Source of the DNA: JBNARI01 sp049718765
GTDB taxonomy: Bacteria; Bacillota; Sulfobacillia; DUMF01
Direction: 5' to 3'
NCBI GenBank assembly: GCA_049718765.1
Contig: JBNARI010000024.1
Location: forward strand, 1-25,807
DNA length: 25,807 nt
How positions within the stretch are numbered: the stretch's first letter is position 1; each line of letters starts with the position of its first letter. The translations under genes were made by a program, and so were the position numbers. Below, piece by piece: positions 7,177-15,039 of the stretch. The notes beneath the pieces are model-generated. The model saw nothing but the letters and a program-made list of their open reading frames with translations. It searched no databases and was not told the DNA's origin.

Positions 7177-8868
7177 TCACTTATGTTTTTCCTCAAGCCA
7201 CTCTAGCAATTCATCCAGGCCCATGCAGTTTATTACGTCTTGCTTTGTGGCCCATCCCCTTCGAGCAGTGTACACCCCGAGGATCATGTCGTTGAGGCCC
7301 CCCAGACCGTGGGCGTCAGTGTTGACCGCGATTTTCACTCCCCTTTCGACCGCCTGGCGAACGCAGGTGTCATTGAGGTCAAGCCGATCGGGCGAAGAGT
7401 TCACCTCCATCGCACAGCCCATGGCTTTGGCCTGGTCAAGAAGGGCAGGAAGGTCCACCTCGTAGGCGTCCCTGTGGCCCAACATCCTGCCAGTTGGATG
7501 ACCAATGATGTCAACGTTGGGGTTCTTGATTGCAGCCTCAATTCGCCGCGTCATGGCTTCCTTGGCCAAGGAAAAGGACGAGTGCACAGACGCAACAACC
7601 ACGTCCAGCTCACGAAGGAGGTCATCTGGCAAATCCAAGCTGCCGTCCTTCTTTATATCCACCTCCACGCCTGTCAGAACCCGTACCCCGGCCCCTTCTT
7701 CATTCAGCTTCCTGATTTGCTCCACCTGTTGCTTCAGCCTGGCTACATCCAGTCCGTTTGCCACACCTAAGGACACAGAATGGTCCGTGATGGCTACATA
7801 CTCATATCCCATTTCCGCAGCCTTCTGTGCAATCCTTGCAATGCTTGAGGTACCGTCACTCCAGTCGGAATGCACGTGAAGGTCCCCTTTTATTTGTGAG
7901 GCTTCAAGCAGCTCGGGTAAGGTGCCATCTTGCGCTGCTTCGATTTCCCCGCTATCTTCCCGCAGTTCTGGCACGACGTACTGAAGGCCCAGGCTGGAAT
8001 AAATCTGTTCTTCACATACAGGATTCCAGGGCTCGCTGCAGTTCCCACTGGAGCTCCTCATGCCTTCGAGCTTCGCAACGTGAGCCTTGGACCCAGTGGC
8101 AGAGTGCAGCTTGCGCACGAATTCGCCCTTCGTGGTGGCCAGGATAATGTCTACAGGCAAGCCAGAATGAGTGACGCCTTTAAGCCCCTGATCTCCTCGG
8201 GACCACGTCTCCAGCAGCTTCACCTCCGAGAGCGCCCGGGTGAACTCCTGGAGAGAATGGCACATTACCACCACGTCAATGTCGCCCACAGTCTCCTTTC
8301 TCCTTCGTACGCTCCCGGCAATTTCAACAGCAAGCGTTCCAGGTAATGACTGAAGCTGCGACCTCAGCTCTTCTGCAACCGGTAAGGCTACGGCCAGCAG
8401 TGGTCTGAGCGTCAGGTCATTGCACTTCCGCAAACTGGCCATGAGCTGGGCAACCTTCTTTTCCCCAAACCCCTTTATGCCCTTCAACCGGCCTTCCTGG
8501 AGCGCCCGTTCAAGCTCCTTGAGGCTGGTCACCCCAGCTTCCCGCCATAGCGCTGCTGCCGTCCTGGTGCCAAGCCCTGGAACGCGCAACAGTTCCAGCA
8601 CACCCTGGGGGACGCGAGCGCGGAGTTTCTCTAGGTGTCTGCAGCTTCCAGTGCTGAGGATTTCCATGATCTTGCCAGCTATAGCAGGGCCTACGCCGGG
8701 GATCTGGGTGAGTTTACCCTCATCAGCGTAGGATTCAATGTCGCCTTCGAGCTTGGTTATGTTTTGGGCTGCTCTGCGGTAAGCAGTTGCCTTATAGCTT
8801 TCTTCGCCAACAATTTCGGTCAGGTCCGCAATCTCCTCGAGCAACGCGGCCACTTCGTAGTTCCTCAC
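7177..8868 (-). CDS. polX: DNA polymerase/3'-5' exonuclease PolX (Pol beta-like plus PHP domain)
   Basis: Base-excision repair polymerase of 563 aa. The N-terminal 8-kDa-like region carries helix-hairpin-helix motifs IPGVGPAIAGKI (about 55), VPGLGTRTAAAL (about 96) and IKGFGEKKVAQL (about 130). The Pol X palm shows GSVRRRKETVGDIDVVV (185-201), with catalytic Asp 196 and Asp 198 and probably Asp 240. The PHP domain follows with GDLHVHSDWSDGT (328-340), AITDHS, ASVHSS, IIGHPTGR, EVNSSPDRLDL and NTDAHG, so all expected metal ligands appear present. The thumb stretch after GSKAH (about 259-290) is shorter and more divergent than I expect. The start is GTG 8866-8868, preceded by AAGGGG at 7 nt. 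It heads the minus-strand operon ending in mutS2. Confidence 0.97.
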   Translation of the reverse strand: MRNYEVAALLEEIADLTEIVGEESYKATAYRRAAQNITKLEGDIESYADEGKLTQIPGVGPAIAGKIMEILSTGSCRHLEKLRARVPQGVLELLRVPGLGTRTAAALWREAGVTSLKELERALQEGRLKGIKGFGEKKVAQLMASLRKCNDLTLRPLLAVALPVAEELRSQLQSLPGTLAVEIAGSVRRRKETVGDIDVVVMCHSLQEFTRALSEVKLLETWSRGDQGLKGVTHSGLPVDIILATTKGEFVRKLHSATGSKAHVAKLEGMRSSSGNCSEPWNPVCEEQIYSSLGLQYVVPELREDSGEIEAAQDGTLPELLEASQIKGDLHVHSDWSDGTSSIARIAQKAAEMGYEYVAITDHSVSLGVANGLDVARLKQQVEQIRKLNEEGAGVRVLTGVEVDIKKDGSLDLPDDLLRELDVVVASVHSSFSLAKEAMTRRIEAAIKNPNVDIIGHPTGRMLGHRDAYEVDLPALLDQAKAMGCAMEVNSSPDRLDLNDTCVRQAVERGVKIAVNTDAHGLGGLNDMILGVYTARRGWATKQDVINCMGLDELLEWLEEKHK

Positions 8869-8910
8869 GGCCCATCCCCTTCCTGGTTCCTTCCCTATTG
8901 TACCAAACCC

Positions 8911-8939
8911 TTAAGCTCATCCTCGGCCTCTGGTAGAAT
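8911..8939 (+). promoter_or_regulatory. Candidate promoter for the histidine phosphatase gene
   Basis: An extended -10, TGG-TAGAAT (TAGAAT at 8934-8939), lies 10 nt upstream of a strong GGGGGGAG ribosome binding site (8949-8956) and the TTG start at 8963. The -35 at 17-bp spacing (TTAAGC, 8911-8916) is poor, so recognition would rest on the extended -10. The 94-bp divergent region to polX shows no other clear signal. Confidence 0.4.
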
Positions 8940-8962
8940 GTAGCCACAGGGGGGAGAAAGCT

Positions 8963-9610
8963 TTGTCGCGCTTGATCATGCTCAGACACGGTGAAACTCA
9001 ATGGAACAGGGACGGTCTGTTCCGGGGTCGCAAGGAAGTGGACTTGAGCCCTGTAGGTCAGCTTCAAGCAGAGGCAGCAGCCCGTGCCATCTGGCCAGAA
9101 CTGGTATCCGGCTTTGCCCCAGTGCGGTTGGTTTCAAGCCCACTCAGGCGGGCACTTTCCACTTCTGAAGCTATAGGCAAGCTCTCCGGGCTGGAGGTTG
9201 AGGTGTCCCAGGAACTCCAGGACGTAGATTACGGCCAGTTCGAAGGGCTAACCGTGGAAGAAGCAAGCAAAGCCTATCCTGAGGTCTACCTGGCGTGGCA
9301 GCATCACCCGGAGCTCGTGAGCTTTCCTGGCGGTGAGTCGTTATCTTCTGCCTTTGAACGCGCTCAGGCCTTCGTGAACAGGGTATTGAGCGACCGCGGA
9401 CCTTCCTGCACAATCGCGGTGAGCCACAGGGTGCCCATAAAGCTGATGATCATGAGTGTGCTTGGGCTTCCCCTATCGGCTTTTTGGCAAATCAGGGTAG
9501 ACAACGCCTCTATTTCGGTAGCGGAGACTTGGGGTTCAATCCGGGTTTTAGTGCTGTGTAACGACACATGCCACCTCAAGCTGGCAAGACCCATCACACG
9601 GGACTTTTGA
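8963..9610 (+). CDS. Histidine phosphatase family protein (phosphoglycerate-mutase-like, branch 1)
   Basis: The N-terminal MLRHGETQWNRDGLFRG motif contains the RHG phosphohistidine site (His about 9). SSPLRRALST, the acidic residue in QELQDVDYGQFEG, and the second catalytic His in AVSHRVPIK complete the cofactor-dependent phosphatase/mutase pattern. At 215 aa it matches the GpmB/CobC/PhoE group; the substrate cannot be assigned. It is a cytosolic enzyme with no signal peptide. The start is TTG 8963-8965, with GGGGGGAG 6 nt upstream. It is divergent from polX. pheS follows about 60 bp downstream behind its own promoter, whose -35 overlaps this gene's stop codon, so co-transcription with pheST is partial at most. 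Confidence 0.92.
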   Translation: MSRLIMLRHGETQWNRDGLFRGRKEVDLSPVGQLQAEAAARAIWPELVSGFAPVRLVSSPLRRALSTSEAIGKLSGLEVEVSQELQDVDYGQFEGLTVEEASKAYPEVYLAWQHHPELVSFPGGESLSSAFERAQAFVNRVLSDRGPSCTIAVSHRVPIKLMIMSVLGLPLSAFWQIRVDNASISVAETWGSIRVLVLCNDTCHLKLARPITRDF

Positions 9611-9636
9611 ACGGCAGCTAGCTCTTGTTATATAAT
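9607..9636 (+). promoter_or_regulatory. sigma-A-type promoter of pheST
   Basis: TTGAAC (9607-9612), an 18-bp spacer and a perfect TATAAT (9631-9636). The -35 overlaps the stop codon of the phosphatase gene. Expected initiation near 9643 leaves a leader of under 30 nt before the pheS GTG, too short for a T-box. Confidence 0.7.
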
Positions 9637-9669
9637 TGCTCAAGCTCTCAAACCAAGCGGGGGATCGCA

Positions 9670-10698
9670 GTGGAAAAGCAAATCATCCAGTTGAAGGAGC
9701 AAGCCATCAGCGCCTTCCTCGAAGCCTCGAATAAGGAGCAGCTGGAGCTCCTCAAGGCCAAGTACCTGGGACGAAAGGGCCTCCTCAATTCCTTCCTGAA
9801 AATGCTGCTCTCTGTGCCAGAAAGCGAGCGACCCTACCTCGGCAAGCTCCTCAACGACACCAAGAACGAGCTTCAAGCCCGTTTGCAGGAACGCCTGGAT
9901 CAGCTGGAACAGCTGGAAATGGACAGAAAACTGGCCGCAGAAAGGGTTGACATAACCCTACCAGGGGTCCCGGTGAGCGTTGGGGGAAAGCACGTGCTAA
10001 CCCTAGTAACCGAGGAGATCGTAAGGATTTTCACTGGCATGGGCTTTGAGGTTGCAGAGGGCCCAGAAGTTGAAACCGACGAAAACAATTTCGTTGCGCT
10101 CAACATCCCGAAAGACCACCCCGCCCGGGACATGCAGCAAACTTTTTACATAACTCCAGACATCCTGCTCAGGACCCACACCTCGCCAGTGCAAATCCGG
10201 GGCATGAGGGCCCGCTGTCCCCGACTGCCAGTACGATTAATTGCCCCTGGAAGGGTGTACCGCAGGGACCCCGCAGATGCCAGGCATTCCCCTGTGTTTA
10301 CTCAAGTGGAGGGACTGGCTATTGGCGAAGGGGTACGCTTCAGCGACTTAAAGGGCACCCTTCTGGAATTCGTAAGGAAAATGTTTGGCCCGGAAGCCAC
10401 CATTAGGATGCGGCCCAGCTATTTCCCTTTCACTGAACCCAGCGCGGAAGTGGACGTGTCCTGCACAGTATGCAGGGGAAAAGGGTGCCGGACCTGTGGC
10501 GGCAGCGGCTGGCTTGAAATCCTCGGAAGCGGCATGGTCCACCCCAACGTGATCCGCAATGGTGGCTATGACCCGGAAAGGGTAACTGGCTTCGCTTTTG
10601 GCATGGGAGTGGAACGCATTGCAATGCTCAAGTACGGCATCGACGATATTCGCCTGTTCCTACAAAACGATGTAAGGTTCCTTTCCCAATTCGTTTGA
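9670..10698 (+). CDS. pheS: Phenylalanine--tRNA ligase alpha subunit
   Basis: Catalytic subunit of the heterotetrameric PheRS. The N-terminal coiled-coil arm (about 1-90) binds tRNA. The class II core shows HTSPVQIR, motif 2 GRVYRRDPADARHSPVFTQ, and motif 3 GFAFGMGVERIAMLKYGI followed by the usual NDVRFLSQF C-terminus. An insert with CTVCRGKGCRTCGGSGW before LGSGMVHP is a four-cysteine cluster that I recall from other clostridial PheS proteins. The length is 342 aa. The open frame reaches TTG 9625, but that extension overlaps the TATAAT box. GTG 9670-9672 gives the normal MEKQIIQLKEQA start, with a G-rich, only moderate ribosome binding site upstream. It is followed after 12 bp by pheT. Confidence 0.97.
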   Translation: MEKQIIQLKEQAISAFLEASNKEQLELLKAKYLGRKGLLNSFLKMLLSVPESERPYLGKLLNDTKNELQARLQERLDQLEQLEMDRKLAAERVDITLPGVPVSVGGKHVLTLVTEEIVRIFTGMGFEVAEGPEVETDENNFVALNIPKDHPARDMQQTFYITPDILLRTHTSPVQIRGMRARCPRLPVRLIAPGRVYRRDPADARHSPVFTQVEGLAIGEGVRFSDLKGTLLEFVRKMFGPEATIRMRPSYFPFTEPSAEVDVSCTVCRGKGCRTCGGSGWLEILGSGMVHPNVIRNGGYDPERVTGFAFGMGVERIAMLKYGIDDIRLFLQNDVRFLSQFV

Positions 10699-10710
10699 GA
10701 AGGTGGTTCC

Positions 10711-13113
10711 ATGAGAGTACCGTTAAAGTGGCTGCAGGAATTCGTTGAAGTCACCTGGGAAGCCGAAAGGCTGGCGGAGCGCCTCACCATGCAGGGGGTT
10801 GCAGTGGACGCCGTGGAGAAGATGAAGCCAGACTGCCATGGAGTTGTGGTGGGGCGCATCCTGAACAAGGCCCAGCACCCCCAAGAGCCGCGCCTGAGCG
10901 TGGTGGAAGTGTTCATTGGCGATTCCACCCTTCAGGTGGTATGTGGAGACCCTCAAATCCAGCCAGGCAACTTGGTCCCCGTTGCGCTACCGGGCGCATG
11001 CCTGCCAGGAGGCAAGATGATCGAAACGAACCTCATCCATGGGGTAGAATCCCAGGGAATGTTGTGCGCCACAACTGAGCTGCTGTTCGGAAAGCCCCAC
11101 ATTGAAGGGGAAGGGGTACTGCAACTCCAAGACGCCCTTCCTGGCACGGACGTGATTAGCTTGTTGGACTTGGAGGACGACGTTCTGGTACTTGACCTTA
11201 CTCCCAACTACGCCGCGTGCCTATCCATACTTGGAGTAGCCTATGAGGTAGCGGCGCTGACTGGTTCAGCTGTCAGGAACCCTCTCGGCAACGCCACATT
11301 GCAGTTGCTCGAAGACCATCCAGATGCGCACATCCACATTGAGGACCCTGACTTGTGCCACAGGTATGCCGCCAAGCTTGTTGAAGACGTTCGAGTAACA
11401 ACCTCACCCCCATGGCTCCAGTGGCGCCTCCACATGGCAGGAATGCGGCCCATAAACAATGTAGTGGACATCACCAACTACGTCATGATAGAGGTCGGTC
11501 AGCCCCTTCATGCTTTTGACCACAACAAGCTGGGTAACCGTGTGGTTGTGAGACGGGCTCTGGACGGGGAACGGCTGATCACTCTGGACGGCATAGAGCG
11601 CCAGCTCAGTTCAGAAAACCTTGTTATAGCTGACTCATCGAGACCTGTGGCCTTGGCAGGAGTAATGGGTGGGATTGACACAGAGGTCACCCTTGAGACC
11701 TCGTCAGTGCTCATAGAGTCTGCCTACTTCGACCCGGTGTCGGTACGACGCACCTCTGGCCGTCTAGGCATAAGGTCCGAGGCTTCCTTGCGTTTTGAGA
11801 AAGGAGTTGACCCGTCAATTCAGGCTCTGGCCGCAGAAAGGGCAGCGTACTGGATGGAAAGACTGGGAGCTGGTAGGCCCCTCACAGGGGTGATACTGAG
11901 AAACCCGCGCCCAGCGTCTAGGAAGACTATTGAGCTCAGACTGGACCGGGCATGTCGGATCCTGGGGGTCCAACTGTCCATGGATCAGGCTAAGCGCTTG
12001 CTGCAGAGCCTGGATTTTGAAGTTTCCGAAAGCGGCAACGTGCTCAGGGTAGTTGTGCCGACACGCAGAGGAGACGTCAACGAGGAAATCGACCTTGTGG
12101 AGGAACTAGCCCGTACCTACGGCTATTCGGAAGTGCCTGCGTCCTGCCTCCAGGGCAACGCACCATCTGGCGGCAAAACGCACGAGCAGCTGAGTGTGGA
12201 CCGCATTCGGGATTTCATGGTAAACTGCGGGCTGCAAGAGGTGCTTACATCCCCGCTGATTGGCCCTGAAGACCTGTGCCGGACAAAGCTGGCGCAGGAA
12301 ACTGCTCGCAGCATCCGACTGGCCAACCCCTTGGCAGAAGACCAAAGTCTATTGCCTACCACGCTGCTACCGGGAGTCATGAGAGTGATGGCATACAATG
12401 TATCCCGGGGTTGCCGTGACCTCAAGCTGTTTGAAATAGGCAAGGTGTTCCTGGCAGGAGAGTTACCCCCCAGGAAGCTTCCCCATGAGCGGCTGACCCT
12501 GGTAATAGCCGGTACCGGCAGAACCCACGACCTGCACTGGACTCCAGTAGGGCAAACCATTGACTTCTTCTGGATCAAAGGAATCGTGGAGGCGTTGGTG
12601 AAGTCACTTGGAGTAGAAGTCAAGTTCCTGGAGGCAAGCCAACCCCAATATCACCCGTACCGTCAGGCTCAGCTTGGGCACGGTGGTCAGGTGCTTGGGT
12701 TCCTGGGCGAGCTTCACCCTAACGTGCTCCGGGCTTGGGACATACCGCAGCCGCTTGCAGCTGCCGAATTGAACCTTGAACTGCTGCTACAATCGGCTCA
12801 GGCCCAGCGAGTATTCACGCCTCTGCCCCGCTATCCATCTGTGGAAAGGGACATTGCCTTCGTAGTGGATGAGTCCATACCTTTTGACCAAATCATTTCG
12901 GCAATAATGGAGGCAGCTTCACCCCTGGCAGTGAACGCCCAACTGTTTGACGTGTTCAAGGGAGGTTGGGTGCCCCAATGCAAGAGAAGCTTGGCAGTGA
13001 GAATCACCTACAGGTCCAACGAACGCACCCTTACAGACGAAGAGGTCAATTCGGTTCACCAGAAAGTCAGGGAGGTACTGGGTAGCCGCTTCAGCGCCGT
13101 GCTCCGGTCGTGA
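10711..13113 (+). CDS. pheT: Phenylalanine--tRNA ligase beta subunit
   Basis: Full-length 800-aa beta subunit responsible for tRNA binding and editing of mischarged Tyr-tRNA. Domains in order: a tRNA-binding OB-fold (about 40-150, GVVVGRIL ... VALPGACLPGGK ... GVESQGMLCATTEL), the B3/B4 editing region (about 210-390, RPINNVVDITNYVMIEVGQP, HAFD, GVMGGIDTEV, SEASLRFEKGVDP), B5 (about 405-475, ending VPTRRGDVNEEIDLVEELAR), a catalytic-like module, and the FDX-ACB anticodon-binding domain (about 705-800, YPSVERDIAFVVDE). The usual HPNADRL in the OB-fold reads HPQEPRL. ATG 10711 is preceded by AAGGTGG. It converges on thrS, and a strong hairpin follows 14 bp after the stop. Confidence 0.98.
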   Translation: MRVPLKWLQEFVEVTWEAERLAERLTMQGVAVDAVEKMKPDCHGVVVGRILNKAQHPQEPRLSVVEVFIGDSTLQVVCGDPQIQPGNLVPVALPGACLPGGKMIETNLIHGVESQGMLCATTELLFGKPHIEGEGVLQLQDALPGTDVISLLDLEDDVLVLDLTPNYAACLSILGVAYEVAALTGSAVRNPLGNATLQLLEDHPDAHIHIEDPDLCHRYAAKLVEDVRVTTSPPWLQWRLHMAGMRPINNVVDITNYVMIEVGQPLHAFDHNKLGNRVVVRRALDGERLITLDGIERQLSSENLVIADSSRPVALAGVMGGIDTEVTLETSSVLIESAYFDPVSVRRTSGRLGIRSEASLRFEKGVDPSIQALAAERAAYWMERLGAGRPLTGVILRNPRPASRKTIELRLDRACRILGVQLSMDQAKRLLQSLDFEVSESGNVLRVVVPTRRGDVNEEIDLVEELARTYGYSEVPASCLQGNAPSGGKTHEQLSVDRIRDFMVNCGLQEVLTSPLIGPEDLCRTKLAQETARSIRLANPLAEDQSLLPTTLLPGVMRVMAYNVSRGCRDLKLFEIGKVFLAGELPPRKLPHERLTLVIAGTGRTHDLHWTPVGQTIDFFWIKGIVEALVKSLGVEVKFLEASQPQYHPYRQAQLGHGGQVLGFLGELHPNVLRAWDIPQPLAAAELNLELLLQSAQAQRVFTPLPRYPSVERDIAFVVDESIPFDQIISAIMEAASPLAVNAQLFDVFKGGWVPQCKRSLAVRITYRSNERTLTDEEVNSVHQKVREVLGSRFSAVLRS

Positions 13114-13127
13114 GATCTAGGGAAGGA

Positions 13128-13165
13128 ACACCTCCGGCCCACCCTCAACTGTGGGCCGGAGGTGT
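13128..13165. terminator. Perfect 15-bp hairpin between convergent pheT and thrS, likely bidirectional terminator
   Basis: ACACCTCCGGCCCAC (13128-13142), an 8-nt loop and the exact complement GTGGGCCGGAGGTGT (13151-13165). On the minus strand it is followed by TTCCTTCCCT, a weak U-rich tail; on the plus strand there is no U tract. The right arm lies inside thrS and encodes its last residues, TPPAH, and the thrS stop falls in the loop. Its position 14 bp after the pheT stop fits transcription termination for both genes. Confidence 0.7.
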
Positions 13166-15037
13166 AGCCTCCAGTTTGATTTGCTCCAGCGCTTCTCCAA
13201 AAGGTTTGCTTCCCAGGTCCCCCACTCCCCGCTTGCGCAGGGAAACTGTTTGAGAATTGACTTCCCTGTCGCCTACAACCAGCATGAATGGCACTTTCTT
13301 GACCTCGGCGTCCCTGATCTTAAAGCTCACCTTTTCATTCCTCGTGTCTGCCTCTGTCCGCACGCCATTGGCCTTCATCTGGGCTGCAAGGGTCTTGGCA
13401 TATTCGTAGTGCCTGTCCGCAACGGGTATCACCACCGCCTGCACAGGCGCGAGCCACACAGGGAATGCCCCGGCGTAATGCTCTATCAAGCAGCCGAGGA
13501 ACCGTTCCATGGAGCCCAGCACGGTCCTGTGAATCATTACAGGTCTGTGCCACTGGCCGTCTTCGCCCATGTAAGCGAGATCGAACCTCTCGGGAAGGTT
13601 GAAGTCCACCTGGATCGTGGGTCCTTGCCATCCTCTACCCAGGGCGTCCTTAATCGTGATGTCTATCGCCGGGCCGTAAAACTTTGCCTCGCCCACCCCC
13701 AACACGTAAGGTAGTCCCTTTGCCGACAGGGCTTCCTTAAGGGCTTCCTCTGCCATGGACCACACCTTGTCATCGCCAATGTATTTGGCCTTGTTTTCGG
13801 GATCCCTCACCGAAAGCATGAGGGCGTACTCGTTGAACCCAAAGCTCTTCAGCATGAACTCAGCCAGGTCGAGCACGCCAACGATTTCGTCCCTCAGCTG
13901 GTCGGGGCGACAAAACAGGTGGGCGTCGTCCTGGGTAAACCCCCTCACCCTGAGGAGCCCGTGAAGCACCCCAGAACGCTCATACCGGTACACGGTGCCC
14001 AGTTCTGCCCAACGCATGGGCAAGTCCCGGTAGCTCCTGGTCTGGGTCTTGTACATTAGGATGTGGAATGGACAGTTCATCGGTTTGAGCAGGTAGTCCA
14101 CCTCGTCGATCTTCATCGGGGAATACATGTTGTCCTTATACCAGTCCCAGTGCCCACTGGTCTTCCAGAGGTCCAGCTTGGCAATGTGGGGACTGTACAC
14201 GATGTCGTATCCCCTTCTGCGATGCTCAACCCTCCAGAAGTCCTCGATGAGCTGCCTTATCAGTCCACCGTTGGGATGCCAGTACACCAGCCCCGGTCCG
14301 CCTTCCTCATGCATGCTGAACAAGTCCAGCTCCCGTCCAAGCCTCCGGTGGTCCCGGCGCTTAGCTTCCTCCAGCTTGAAGAGGTATTCCTCAAGCTGCT
14401 GCTGGGTCTCAAAAGCAGTGCCGTAAATCCTCTGCAACATCGGGTTCCTCTCATCGCCCCGCCAGTAAGCGCCCGCCACGCTGAGCAGTTTAAACGCCTT
14501 CAGTCGCCCGGTAGAGACCAGGTGTGGGCCTGTGCACAGGTCCACATACTCCCCCTGTCTGTAACAGGAAATGTTCTCGCCTTGGGGGATTTCCTCTATC
14601 AGCTCGAGCTTGAAGGGCTCTCCCCGCTCCTCGAAGATGCGTCGTGCTTCCTCGCGGGTCACCTCAAATCGCTGTACCGGGAGGTCTTCCCCCACTATCT
14701 TCCTCATTTCCTTCTCAATTGCCGAAAGCTCTTCGGGCGTGAAGGGCCTGTCAACTCCAAAGTCGTAGTAGAATCCGTCGTCTATGGCTGGCCCAATCCC
14801 GAGTTTGGCCCCAGGGTACAACCGCTTCACCGCCTGCGCCAGCACATGGGCCGCGGTATGCCGGTACACTGCCCTTCCTTCGGGAGAGTCAAAAGTGAGG
14901 AACTCCACCTTTGCATCGGAAGGCACACATGCTCCCAGGTCTACCAACCTGCCGTCCACTTTAGCTGCAATCGCGCGCTCCCGCAGTTCCCCTAGAGCAC
15001 CTGTCAAGAGCTCTAAGGGGGTAGTGCAATCACCCAT
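13145..15037 (-). CDS. thrS: Threonine--tRNA ligase (shortened TGS domain)
   Basis: Class II synthetase of 630 aa. The N2 editing domain shows HTAAHVLAQAVKRLYPG and CTGPHLVSTG with the YYDFG segment. The catalytic core shows PMNCPFHILMY (zinc Cys), motif 2 YRYERSGVLHGLLRVRGF then TQDDAHLFC (zinc His), and MIHRTVLGSMERF (motif 3 and third zinc ligand). An anticodon-binding domain starts near WLAPVQAVVIPV. The open frame reaches 15142, but GGAGGTG overlapping the trmH stop lies just before ATG 15035-15037. From that ATG the TGS domain begins directly at TTPLELL and lacks its first one or two beta strands. The gap to trmH is 2 bp, so translation is coupled. It is last in the infC operon rather than before infC as in many clostridia. 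No T-box precedes it. Confidence 0.96.
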   Translation of the reverse strand: MGDCTTPLELLTGALGELRERAIAAKVDGRLVDLGACVPSDAKVEFLTFDSPEGRAVYRHTAAHVLAQAVKRLYPGAKLGIGPAIDDGFYYDFGVDRPFTPEELSAIEKEMRKIVGEDLPVQRFEVTREEARRIFEERGEPFKLELIEEIPQGENISCYRQGEYVDLCTGPHLVSTGRLKAFKLLSVAGAYWRGDERNPMLQRIYGTAFETQQQLEEYLFKLEEAKRRDHRRLGRELDLFSMHEEGGPGLVYWHPNGGLIRQLIEDFWRVEHRRRGYDIVYSPHIAKLDLWKTSGHWDWYKDNMYSPMKIDEVDYLLKPMNCPFHILMYKTQTRSYRDLPMRWAELGTVYRYERSGVLHGLLRVRGFTQDDAHLFCRPDQLRDEIVGVLDLAEFMLKSFGFNEYALMLSVRDPENKAKYIGDDKVWSMAEEALKEALSAKGLPYVLGVGEAKFYGPAIDITIKDALGRGWQGPTIQVDFNLPERFDLAYMGEDGQWHRPVMIHRTVLGSMERFLGCLIEHYAGAFPVWLAPVQAVVIPVADRHYEYAKTLAAQMKANGVRTEADTRNEKVSFKIRDAEVKKVPFMLVVGDREVNSQTVSLRKRGVGDLGSKPFGEALEQIKLEATPPAHS

Positions 15038-15039
15038 AC

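Noticed and set aside
9625..9669. TTG 9625 as the pheS start
   Set aside because: The extension covers the TATAAT promoter box and adds residues not found in PheS; GTG 9670 gives the normal N-terminus.
14063..14995. Long plus-strand ORF of 310 codons opposite thrS
   Set aside because: Antisense shadow of a fully recognisable thrS; no family features.
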